Below, in pieces: positions 24,915-32,828 of a stretch of DNA of 42,564 bases (positions are counted from its first letter, which is position 1; each line of letters opens with the position of its first letter). The stretch is taken from positions 1 through 42,564 of the forward strand of contig JAABSX010000036.1 of NCBI GenBank assembly GCA_011390205.1, in the 5' to 3' direction. The translations under genes were made by a program, and so were the position numbers. A model generated the notes under the pieces. That model was not told the DNA's origin, did no database searches, and saw only the letters and a program-made list of their open reading frames with translations. Origin of the DNA: Microscillaceae bacterium. Its GTDB lineage: Bacteria > Bacteroidota > Bacteroidia > Cytophagales > Microscillaceae.

Positions 24915-27900
24915 TTAAGGCACATTCCATTCTACCTGAAATAGTTTCTTCATCCAGTTAAGTTTGAAGGTGCTGAGACCCCAAGGAAGCTGTCCTAGCA
25001 GCACATCGATGCCTTTGGGTGCTACTTCGAGCTGCCAATGTTGCTCATATTCACTTAGTTTACCTTCCCTCATTAAAAAGGAAGCACGCAGTGAGTCAGG
25101 GCTTGTATTTTTGAGTACAGACCAGTTTTGAATGACTCCTACGAGCAAGCTATCTGCCATTTCTTTTTCTTCGTCCGAAAGACCTACCTCTTTGGCTAGG
25201 GGCATATTGATAGGTAGCCCACAGAGTATTTTATTGAATGGAAGCTCGTATTCTTCTGATTTTTCGTTTTTGTTAAGGATGTATTGTAGCAGGTGTGTAC
25301 CTCTTTCTGCGGTTTCATTAGATTTGAATTCTCTATTTTCTAAATAACCCAATCTCCCAAAAAGCCTTCCCAAGAAGGGATGCAGCAGTACCAGCCCTGC
25401 ATTTTGGATGTATATTTCATTGAGTGGATGTATGCTTAGAGGCTCTAAGGAGCGTGGAGAGAATGCTTTTTTGATTTTTTCTAATCGGGCTTGTTGCCTG
25501 CGTTTGAGTATTTCTTTGCTGGCGTTTTGTATGATTTCGGGCTGTAGTTTATTGGCTTTTTGTCTATCTTGGTCTTGGATAGCCTCTACCCACCAGTGAA
25601 ATTCTTGTGTAAACTCCTGTGAAAAATAGAGGAGGAGTTCTTCTCCTAGGGCATCATCAAGGGCTGTTTTGGAAGTGATATTTTTTGTATTGAAGAAGTA
25701 GCTCAATAGTTGAATGAGTTGTGCCGTTTTTGTGGGCAGCAGTTTTCGGAGTTTTTGTTTAAAACTTGCATAATGGGGCTTTGCTTTCTTCTCCCAGTTT
25801 TTGAGCAGTGCTTGTATTTCTTTTCCTAAGATTTCCTTTTGCGTGGTTGTAGGAGGTATTTCTAGTGCTGGAAAGAGGCGTTTTATTTTTTGGATGATAT
25901 TTGCCCTGAATTTTTCTGAAAAATAAGGTGTAAAAATCTGAGAAAGGGCTTCGGCTTTTTTCTGAGCAAAAAGGTTTTGAATGATTTCTTCAAATCTTTT
26001 TGGCTCTTGCTCAATCCATTCTGAAAATACTTGCTCTATTGAGAAAGATACTTCACTGATTTGTCTGAGTTGGAGTTCTGTGGGCATTGTCTGACCTTCT
26101 AGTAAAAGTTTTAAGAGGATAAAAGGGCTACTTTGTGGCTGTGAGAGGATGTCTGAAAGTAGTTTAAGCTCTTTTTCTGTTTTCTTCTTGTCTTTTTCCT
26201 GTGCAGTTTGTTCTTCTTTTTCTGTTTTCTTCTTGTCTTTTTCCTGTGCAGTTTGTTCTTCTTTTTCTGTTTTCTTCTTGTCTTTTTCTTGTGTAGTTTG
26301 TTCTTCTTTTTCTGTTTTCTTCTTGTCTTTTTCTTGTGTAGTTTGTTCTTCTTTTTCTGTTTTCTTCTTGTCTTTTTCTTGTGTAGTTTGTTCTTCTTTT
26401 TCTGTTTTCGCCTTGTCTTTTTCCTGTGCAGTTTGTTCTTCTTTTTCTGTTTTCTTCTTGTCTTTTTCCTGTGGGCTGATTACATCAGACAGTTCGTAAG
26501 GTTTTAAAATCGGAATATTTTTCTTGATTTTTAGAATAAAGTCATCACTCAAAAGGTCAGTACTGACACCAAGCAAAGACAACTGAGCCCTGACTTGCCT
26601 CAGATGCTGTACTAAAAATGCTCGGATAGACAGATGTGGCTGCCTCTGTAAGATTGCCAAGACCTCCGAGAATAGTTCTAGGTAGGTGTAAGCTGTTTTT
26701 GGGCTAATATTTTCTTTTTCTAAAAATTGGTAGAGTTCGAGGATATACGTTTGTAAAAATTGTGTGTGTGTAGGTGTGATTTTTTTGAGTTCTTCTAGAG
26801 CTTTGCTTTCGGGCTGTTGGCGTAAATAAGCCTTCCATTCTGCTGCTGAGCGACGCAGGTTGGTTTTTGTTTGTTGTAATGTGCGTATTTCGGGTTGGTA
26901 TTGAGGGAGGAGCATCTCAACTTTTTTCAAGAAGGGTGTCTTTTTATCTTGAGGCATGTTACTGCTCATTTCACGCATCAAATCCAAGAAAATATTTTTT
27001 TGGGAGGGGGATTCAGTTTTTTTTTCCCAGAGCAATGTGAGCAAATACGCCTGAACCTGAGTGCCAAGGTCAGCAGGTAGGTGTGTAGCGATTTGTGTAG
27101 GAAAACCCACAGGCCAAGGAAGCTCGATGATCTGCTGGCAAAGTGTCTCTAGGAGTGCTGTTTGCTTCGGGAACAGTCTTTCTTGATTGAAAACATCGCT
27201 GTATTGAGGCAATACCAAGAGGCTTTTTCTTAAAAAAAACTCTTTTTCTAAGAAGGGCATATCCTCTGTCAGTTTGAGGAGTAGCCTGTGGAGGGTTTTT
27301 TCAGGGTTGTTTTGCAGAGATTTATCTTCCCAAAGCAGTGCCAGCAACGAAGCCTGAATCTGTACACGAGGAGTGTCGGGCATGGAAGCCACAGCAATGC
27401 GAGGGAAACCAGTCTGCCAAGATAATTTTGTGAAATTTTGGATGATTTGAATCCATTGTTTTGCCTGATGAGGAAAAAGTATTTGCCATAGTGTACTGCC
27501 TTTTGAGGGGCCAAGCCAAGGAATCATCTCTGTCCAGTGTCTGGCATTGAGCCATTTTTGGCGGATAATTTCCTTTTCTTGTTTTTGGCTCAATTCATTT
27601 AGAATGACCTCTAGTTTGCTTACAAATTTGGTTTTTGGGCTTGCCCTGTGCAAGTGTATGGGTAGTTTGGTCCAGAAGTATTCTGTTTCTTTTTTTGACA
27701 ATATTTTTTTGAGTATTTCTTGCACAAAGCCAGTACGCAGGCGCTCTTTGCTGTTTTTTCCTTTTTGAAATACCTCTACTAAGCACAAGAAGAGTAGTTT
27801 TTGTTGGATTACTTTATTCCTAAATACCTGCCGTAGTAGTCCAGATAAATCACGGTGTATCTGTATGAGCCATTTTTTGTGTACAATCCGCTGTGTGATG

Positions 27901-28502
27901 AGTGTGTGAAAATCAGCCAGAGGCAGTTGTGTATGGATTCTTTGGCGTATGCTGCTGTGGTCTATGTTTTTTTTGAGCCAAGTTGCACAGGCTTCGGGCT
28001 GTGTCATGGAGAGGTATAGTAGTAGATTTTTGAGGGAGAAACTATCCTCGTACTTGTTTTTAGACCTTTTTTTTTGGCTTTTGTAAGTACTCAGTAGATT
28101 TCCCCAAGCGGTCTGAAACCACCAAGGCAAGAAGCCATTTTTGAGGTAAAACTCAAGTAAATCAAGAGCAGCATGCGCTGTGGGGAGCGGTTCACTCCCT
28201 GAAATTTCATTGAGGCTGATGGTTTCAATGATTTTTTCTTGCAATTCTTTTCTAAGTGCATATTCGTATTTCTCCAGTAGGTGATTCTCCCAATTGATGG
28301 CGGGGATATTACCCAAATCTAGGTTAATTTCGTCTATTTTGACAATGCCCGTGTGGTGATTCCACTCATTGAGTACCTTCTCGGTGAGGGCAGATAGCTT
28401 GTCTTTGAGTAGGGCTTTGATATTTTGAGAGATTTGAAACCCAAGGGTGCTTTGGGTGCAGTTAATCTCTAGGTTTTGTTTTTGAATGGAGTGCCATTTC
28501 AC
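24915..28502 (-). CDS. Contractile injection system tape-measure-family protein (CIS_TMP type)
   Basis: 1195 aa. I recognise both ends of the family. At the N-terminus are IQKQNLEIN, then VKIDEINLDLGNIP (residues 1-90). At the C-terminus (about 1020-1195) are NAGLVLLHPFLGRLFGRLG, LLQYILN, LPFNKILCGLPI, LRASFLMREGKL and LPWGLSTFKLNWMKK. Family members set tube length in phage-tail-like contractile injection systems. The middle is variable: two roughly 85-residue repeats start near 359 and 460 (GFP at 365 and 466), and a charged 15-residue repeat runs from about 677 to 779. The start is GTG at 28502; an in-frame stop lies three codons upstream. No sheath, tube, baseplate or AAA+ ATPase gene is adjacent, so it stands apart from any injection cluster in this window. 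Confidence 0.82.
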   Translation of the reverse strand: MKWHSIQKQNLEINCTQSTLGFQISQNIKALLKDKLSALTEKVLNEWNHHTGIVKIDEINLDLGNIPAINWENHLLEKYEYALRKELQEKIIETISLNEISGSEPLPTAHAALDLLEFYLKNGFLPWWFQTAWGNLLSTYKSQKKRSKNKYEDSFSLKNLLLYLSMTQPEACATWLKKNIDHSSIRQRIHTQLPLADFHTLITQRIVHKKWLIQIHRDLSGLLRQVFRNKVIQQKLLFLCLVEVFQKGKNSKERLRTGFVQEILKKILSKKETEYFWTKLPIHLHRASPKTKFVSKLEVILNELSQKQEKEIIRQKWLNARHWTEMIPWLGPSKGSTLWQILFPHQAKQWIQIIQNFTKLSWQTGFPRIAVASMPDTPRVQIQASLLALLWEDKSLQNNPEKTLHRLLLKLTEDMPFLEKEFFLRKSLLVLPQYSDVFNQERLFPKQTALLETLCQQIIELPWPVGFPTQIATHLPADLGTQVQAYLLTLLWEKKTESPSQKNIFLDLMREMSSNMPQDKKTPFLKKVEMLLPQYQPEIRTLQQTKTNLRRSAAEWKAYLRQQPESKALEELKKITPTHTQFLQTYILELYQFLEKENISPKTAYTYLELFSEVLAILQRQPHLSIRAFLVQHLRQVRAQLSLLGVSTDLLSDDFILKIKKNIPILKPYELSDVISPQEKDKKKTEKEEQTAQEKDKAKTEKEEQTTQEKDKKKTEKEEQTTQEKDKKKTEKEEQTTQEKDKKKTEKEEQTAQEKDKKKTEKEEQTAQEKDKKKTEKELKLLSDILSQPQSSPFILLKLLLEGQTMPTELQLRQISEVSFSIEQVFSEWIEQEPKRFEEIIQNLFAQKKAEALSQIFTPYFSEKFRANIIQKIKRLFPALEIPPTTTQKEILGKEIQALLKNWEKKAKPHYASFKQKLRKLLPTKTAQLIQLLSYFFNTKNITSKTALDDALGEELLLYFSQEFTQEFHWWVEAIQDQDRQKANKLQPEIIQNASKEILKRRQQARLEKIKKAFSPRSLEPLSIHPLNEIYIQNAGLVLLHPFLGRLFGRLGYLENREFKSNETAERGTHLLQYILNKNEKSEEYELPFNKILCGLPINMPLAKEVGLSDEEKEMADSLLVGVIQNWSVLKNTSPDSLRASFLMREGKLSEYEQHWQLEVAPKGIDVLLGQLPWGLSTFKLNWMKKLFQVEWNVP
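26166..26474 (-). repeat. 45-bp tandem repeat, about seven copies, inside the tape-measure gene
   Basis: Units begin at 26211, 26256, 26301, 26346, 26391 and 26436, with a partial copy before and the last one truncated. Each encodes a 15-residue charged unit (EKDKKKTEKEEQTAQ). Copies differ by only a few bases (such as cctgtgca against cttgtgta, and one cgcc variant). The unit length keeps the reading frame. This is a minisatellite able to change copy number by slippage. Confidence 0.95.
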
Positions 28503-28645
28503 AGTGAATTAATATATTTTTGATGAATGAACAAATATTTTTATGTGCAAAGCACACTACAATTTTTAAAAATAGGTTAATTTTATGAATGGGCAAAACT
28601 TGTAAAGGCAATCTTTTGGGCGTGATAGATTTAGAAAGACATACA

Positions 28646-29554
28646 ATGAAGAAACAAACATATCTTGGCGGCTTGACTTATGCTGTATTGCTTTTAGCTG
28701 CCTCTTGTATGTCTTTGCAAGCCCAAGTAAACGTACAGCCTTTACAAGACTCAGGGGGCATCAAGCAAATAGAAGACATGCTAGAAGATGCCCAGAAAGC
28801 CAGTGTAGAGCCGAATGGTTGGCTGATAGCACTTAAAATGTATGGAGATATATATAGATTGGCAGCATCTGCACAAAATCTATGGGCACAAGCCGAATCA
28901 CTCTCAGGCATCGCAGAGATAGAAGCCAATTTTGGGAATGCCCCACAAAAAGCACTTCCTTTTTATTTAGAAGAAGTAAAAATTCGGACACAGTTAAATG
29001 ATTTGCAGTCACTGGGGCGGACATATGACAAAATGGGTGTTTTTTTTGAAGACAAACTCTATGAGCCTGTGAGTGCATTGGGGTATTATAAACAAGCCTT
29101 GCGTATGCAGCAGCTTTCTCGTATGCCTCAAACCGAGATGCTCCCTACATTGGAGCACATCATAGAGACCCACTTATACCTCAAGCAGATTGATTCAAGT
29201 GTGCGTTATCAAGTGCAAAAAATTGAAATCTTGCAGTTTCAAAATGATTCTATACTCGTTTTTGAAGCTTTATTGGCACTCTCAGAAAGCTATCTCACCG
29301 CTCAAAACTTAGGAAAAGCAGTACAATGCGCTCAAGAAGCAAAAAAATATATTGGCCGTGATGATGGTAAAAACTCACAAAAACTTACAGAATACATAAA
29401 TTACCTCCAAAATCAAAAAAGTAAGAGAAATATAGACACATCAGGCAGTTTTTGGTACTACTTGATTTTCTTAGGTGCAATCATTGCTGCAGTGATTGTG
29501 TTATTATTGTGGAAATACAAGCCTTTAAAAATAGTTCAAAGCAGTAAAAAGTGA
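28646..29554 (+). CDS. TPR-like repeat protein with signal peptide and C-terminal membrane helix
   Basis: 302 aa from the ATG at 28646, which starts a clear signal peptide (MKKQTYLGGLTYAVLLLAAS, cleavage near LQA-Q). An earlier in-frame ATG at 28589 would put 19 residues before it. The body (about 40-260) is built of tetratricopeptide-like helical pairs: ALKMYGDIYRLAASAQN, ALPFYLEEVKIRTQLND, ALGYYKQALRMQQL and KAVQCAQEAKKYI. One membrane helix lies near the end (FWYYLIFLGAIIAAVIVLLL), followed by a short basic tail. The layout resembles the sensory half of Bacteroidota TPR-histidine kinases, but there is no kinase. It is divergent from the tape-measure gene, with a shared 143-bp gap. Function unknown. 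Confidence 0.75.
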   Translation: MKKQTYLGGLTYAVLLLAASCMSLQAQVNVQPLQDSGGIKQIEDMLEDAQKASVEPNGWLIALKMYGDIYRLAASAQNLWAQAESLSGIAEIEANFGNAPQKALPFYLEEVKIRTQLNDLQSLGRTYDKMGVFFEDKLYEPVSALGYYKQALRMQQLSRMPQTEMLPTLEHIIETHLYLKQIDSSVRYQVQKIEILQFQNDSILVFEALLALSESYLTAQNLGKAVQCAQEAKKYIGRDDGKNSQKLTEYINYLQNQKSKRNIDTSGSFWYYLIFLGAIIAAVIVLLLWKYKPLKIVQSSKK

Positions 29555-29884
29555 TTTTTTGGGTAAAAAATAAAGATATTATATGATTTTTTTGTAAAAA
29601 ATAACTAAGCTTGCTTAAGACACGTTTATCTAAGCAATAAAAAAGCAATAAAAAAAATGATTTTCTAAATCAAAAGAAATCTTCTACCTGAACCCCTTGA
29701 TAGTAAGAAACAAAGTATAAATACAAGTAATACACAAAATTTAAAGGACTTAAAGCCATATCTTTCATCATCAGACTAAAAAACAAAAATAAAATTGTCC
29801 TGTTTTGTCCGTTTGGTGAATACAGCTAGGTTACTATTGAGTTCATAATCGTATAAATGGTGAAAAGCGCAGCTTTTTTTTAAG
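29555..29884 (+). other. AT-rich leader region of the sigma-factor operon
   Basis: 330 bp without a gene. It includes a TTGCTTA/TAAGCAA hairpin (29611-29637, 13-nt loop), which may close the TPR gene transcript. TTGTCC occurs twice exactly 10 bp apart (29795-29800 and 29805-29810), about 75 bp before the sigma-factor start, and could be a binding or promoter motif. Confidence 0.4.
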
Positions 29885-30424
29885 ATGAAAGACAGTCAAA
29901 TCCTGAAAAAAATAAGAGATGGAGATGAATCAGCCCTAGATTTCATTTATAAGAAGAATTATAAAATGATGACTAGACTAATCATTAACAACAATGGAAG
30001 TGAAGATGAGGCAAAAGATATCTATCAGGAGGCACTTTTAGTATTCTGGCAAAAAGCAAAACGTGAAGATTTTGTGCTTACCTCCAAGATTAGCACATAC
30101 CTATACAGTGTCTGCCTTAACCTCTGGAGAAAAGAACTAGACCGAAAATCTAAGCTTACCAATGAGATGAAGGAGGGCTCAGAAATAAATGATGAAGACA
30201 AAAGAGAAAGAGAAAAAATTATTCAAGACTGTATTAACAGCTTAGGCGAAACCTGTAGACAAGTATTGATGTATTATTACTTTGACAACATGTCAATGCA
30301 AGAAATAGCAGACAAATTGGGTTTTGCAAATGCAGACACTGCCAAGACAAAAAAATATAAATGTAAAAAAGAACTAGATCGTCTCATAAAATCAAAATAT
30401 AAAGCTACTGACTTTTTAGATTAA
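29885..30424 (+). CDS. ECF-type RNA polymerase sigma factor
   Basis: 179 aa. Region 2 covers about residues 10-80 (ALDFIYKKNYKMM, then EDEAKDIYQEALLVFWQKA, with the core-binding and -10 recognition helices). Region 4 covers about 118-170 (INSLGETCRQVLMYYYFDNMSMQEIADKLG as separate helices, ending in the recognition helix and KKYKCKKELDRL). No region 1.1 or 3 is present, which defines the ECF group. It directs RNA polymerase to a set of stress or envelope genes not shown here. The next gene begins 4 bp after its stop and has one membrane helix, suggesting a membrane partner that controls it. No zinc-finger anti-sigma domain is seen. Confidence 0.9.
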   Translation: MKDSQILKKIRDGDESALDFIYKKNYKMMTRLIINNNGSEDEAKDIYQEALLVFWQKAKREDFVLTSKISTYLYSVCLNLWRKELDRKSKLTNEMKEGSEINDEDKREREKIIQDCINSLGETCRQVLMYYYFDNMSMQEIADKLGFANADTAKTKKYKCKKELDRLIKSKYKATDFLD

Positions 30425-30428
30425 AACT

Positions 30429-31418
30429 ATGGATAAGTATTACTACTCCGAGAAACTTAACGACTACTTACTTGACAAATTATCTGAATCCGAAAAAAAT
30501 CTCTTTGAGCAATTATTGGACAAAGACCCTATCCTGAAGCAAGATTGCCAGCTCCAGAAAGAAATCGTGGAAGGGATTCACCAATTTCGCAAAGACCAAC
30601 TTAAAGCACGTTTTAACAGGATAGATGTAACAGATACCCCAAGCTTCTACATGCCGCAGTGGGCAAAAGTCAGCAGTATTGCGGCTTCTTTGCTCGCAGG
30701 AGCAATGGCGGTTTATCTATATGTACCTGTCAGTATCCCCGAAACCCAGAAAAAGGCTTATACTCAGGAAGAGAAACTAGATACGGATTTAGCAAGCGAA
30801 ACTATCCATACCAATGAAAAAGACCTGTATCAAAATACATTAGAAAATCAAGAAAAAGAGAAATTAGCTGAAAATACAACATCTAGCCTAGATGCGGGTG
30901 AAAAGACTGAAAAACCAATACAGATTGCCCCCACAAACAAAGAGACAGAAGTAGCTCAGACCCAAACAAGGGCCAATATCCCTAAAAGACAAAAGGCTGT
31001 CATCGCCACAAAAACAGGCTATCAAAAGGTAAACTTTGCCAAGAATAACCTGAAAATATCCAAGATTTCTACCATTCGCTCCGTCAAAAAACAAAATATT
31101 GCCTCTAACTGGCTCAATAAAGAAGTAGAGGAGGTCAAAGGTGTCTTTGATGGCAGCGAAGAAGCAAACCTAGAAAATATCTCTATCCAAAATAAACTTA
31201 GCTACCAATACTATGATGAAGAGGTCTTCTTTTACAATCATTATGATAAAAACGCAAAAGTAATTCAGGTAGAATTAGACGGTGAGCAAAAACGCTACTT
31301 TTACCATGATGCACAGTTCTACGAAATCAAACCCAATCAAATAGAACGTACAGAAGCTGCACAAGTGCAAGACCCTGACATCATCAGCAAGCTGAAAAAA
31401 GAACTCAATATGAAATAG
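30429..31418 (+). CDS. Putative membrane anti-sigma-like partner of the ECF sigma factor
   Basis: 329 aa. The N-terminal about 75 residues are soluble and charged (SEKLNDYLLDKLSESEKNLFEQLLDKD as overlapping helices), resembling the cytoplasmic segment of Bacteroidota anti-sigma-like proteins. A single membrane helix (about 79-98, SIAASLLAGAMAVYLYV) is followed by a long Lys/Glu/Thr-rich region and a C-terminal periplasmic segment rich in Tyr and Phe (YQYYDEEVFFYNHYDKN). No FecR, zinc-binding HC2 or peptidase motif is visible. The 4-bp spacing after the sigma gene implies a shared transcript and is the main reason for the call. Function inferred from context only. Confidence 0.6.
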   Translation: MDKYYYSEKLNDYLLDKLSESEKNLFEQLLDKDPILKQDCQLQKEIVEGIHQFRKDQLKARFNRIDVTDTPSFYMPQWAKVSSIAASLLAGAMAVYLYVPVSIPETQKKAYTQEEKLDTDLASETIHTNEKDLYQNTLENQEKEKLAENTTSSLDAGEKTEKPIQIAPTNKETEVAQTQTRANIPKRQKAVIATKTGYQKVNFAKNNLKISKISTIRSVKKQNIASNWLNKEVEEVKGVFDGSEEANLENISIQNKLSYQYYDEEVFFYNHYDKNAKVIQVELDGEQKRYFYHDAQFYEIKPNQIERTEAAQVQDPDIISKLKKELNMK

Positions 31419-31453
31419 TGCAGCACTTACTTCCCCAACTCAGTAACCATAGA

Positions 31454-31485
31454 TGCCTAGTAAGCAATGCCAGCATTGCTAGGCA
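31454..31485 (+). other. Stem-loop downstream of the sigma operon
   Basis: AGCAATGC pairs with GCATTGCT almost without a loop, and TGCCT with AGGCA outside, apart from a 4-nt bulge (AGTA). There is no U-tract. It may slow decay of, or end, the sigma-operon transcript before ftsX. Confidence 0.4.
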
Positions 31486-31633
31486 ATGAATCACATATAT
31501 TAGATCATCACCAAACACTTAAAAGTGAAAAGTGTGAAGACCTACGATACATCACTAATAACTACCAAGGCTTTTTTACTCCCAATTAAATCGTTACCTT
31601 CGCCTTCATATATTTTATACACAATTATAGCAT

Positions 31634-32536
31634 TTGTTTAAAGAATTATCCAATACCAAAATCAAACGCTTAGGGGGCTTTTTATCCCTTAATATTATCC
31701 TAAGTACGAGCCTTGCCTTGTTTATATTTGGGCTATGTGGCATACTTATTATCCAAACCAACAGGCTCGGAGCACTTATCAGAGAAAATGCAGAGCTACA
31801 GATATTCTTAGAGCAAGACCTCTCCGAAAAGCAGCAAAAAGAACTCAAAGTATTTTTGACTCAGCAAAATTTTACCCTACTCAACGATGATACTCAAAAT
31901 GAGGCTGTGAGATTCATCTCTAAAGAGCAGGCTGCCAAAGAATTTATAGAAGAAACCGATGAAAACTTTCAAGAGCTTCTGGGCTTTAATCCACTCAGAG
32001 ATGCCTTTGTGGTAAAACTCAAACCAGCGTTTTTTAATGACAATGCCCTCAGCAAGATTCGCTCAAAATTGGAAGCAAAAAAAGAAATCTATGAAGTAAG
32101 CTATGTAGAAGACTTGATGAATCTGATTGATAAAAATATCAACATCATTGGTTTTGTACTTCTTTTATTTGGTTTTTTTATCTTGCTCACAGTAGTCGTT
32201 TTGGTAGATAATACCCTGCGCATTGCCCTGTTTTCGCAGCGAATGCTTATCCGAAGCATGCAGCTAGTAGGGGCTACAGACGGGTTTATTCAAAAACCTT
32301 TCTTGGTACAGGCACTCATACAAGGCAGTTTGAGTGGATTGGTGGCAGGTCTTTTACTCGGGCTATTTTTGTATTATGTACAGTTACAAATCCCTGAGCT
32401 CATCCTGCTATATGAAAGTGAAAAACTACTCCTGCTCCTTACTTCATTGGTCATTATGGGGGGAGTAATCAGTCTTCTGAGCACCTACAGAGCCATTCGC
32501 AAATACCTTGCGATGTCACTTGATGAGCTTTACTGA
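31634..32536 (+). CDS. ftsX: Cell division protein FtsX, with TTG start
   Basis: 300 aa inner-membrane protein that, with the ATPase FtsE, activates peptidoglycan hydrolases at the division site. Four membrane helices: about 15-40 (LNIILSTSLALFIFGLCG), then three towards the C-terminus (about 173-200, 225-252 and 268-290). Between helices 1 and 2 lies the extracellular domain (about 45-165) with the family's FISKEQAAKEF and NPLRDAFVVKL segments. The cytoplasmic VGATDGFIQKPFLVQAL segment is characteristic. The only start near the expected place is TTG at 31634, two codons after an in-frame TAG. No ftsE is adjacent, which is common in Bacteroidota. It is separated from both neighbouring genes by over 200 bp. 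Confidence 0.9.
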   Translation: MFKELSNTKIKRLGGFLSLNIILSTSLALFIFGLCGILIIQTNRLGALIRENAELQIFLEQDLSEKQQKELKVFLTQQNFTLLNDDTQNEAVRFISKEQAAKEFIEETDENFQELLGFNPLRDAFVVKLKPAFFNDNALSKIRSKLEAKKEIYEVSYVEDLMNLIDKNINIIGFVLLLFGFFILLTVVVLVDNTLRIALFSQRMLIRSMQLVGATDGFIQKPFLVQALIQGSLSGLVAGLLLGLFLYYVQLQIPELILLYESEKLLLLLTSLVIMGGVISLLSTYRAIRKYLAMSLDELY

Positions 32537-32632
32537 GTGAGTGTAGATTAGATACTTCGTACTTTTTCATGAAACTCCTAAACAAAAATCTTTGACGTAA
32601 CATTAAGGCCTAACAAAAGCTAAAAAAATATT

Positions 32633-32640
32633 TATCTTTG
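32633..32640 (+). promoter_or_regulatory. Possible -7 box upstream of gcvP
   Basis: TATCTTTG matches TAnnTTTG exactly, 188 bp before the gcvP start. No TTTG is properly spaced 17-23 bp upstream. It would give a long leader of about 180 nt; no glycine-riboswitch fold could be recognised in it. Confidence 0.3.
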
Positions 32641-32828
32641 TGGCTACAAATTAATGAAAGCCATGTTAAATAAGTGCTTCATCAAAATTAGTTAATATCT
32701 TTAAATGTGTTATAGATGGCTTACTAAGAACAATTCAGTACCTCATCATTCATAACCCATTACGTTACTTAAAATTACTTTGTATTCTCAATAATTTTCA
32801 GTTGTAAATTATTAATCATCCATTATTT

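Noticed and set aside
26166-26474. Regular repeats suggesting a CRISPR array
   Set aside because: Units are directly adjacent with no unique spacers and encode an in-frame peptide; no cas gene is present.
26149-26507. Long plus-strand open frames rich in Ser/Phe/Leu opposite the 45-bp repeat
   Set aside because: They are the antisense of the repeat in the tape-measure gene; their low-complexity sequence comes from the repeat itself.
32641-32828. Glycine riboswitch before gcvP
   Set aside because: No paired aptamer architecture or conserved core sequence could be seen in the leader; length alone is not evidence.
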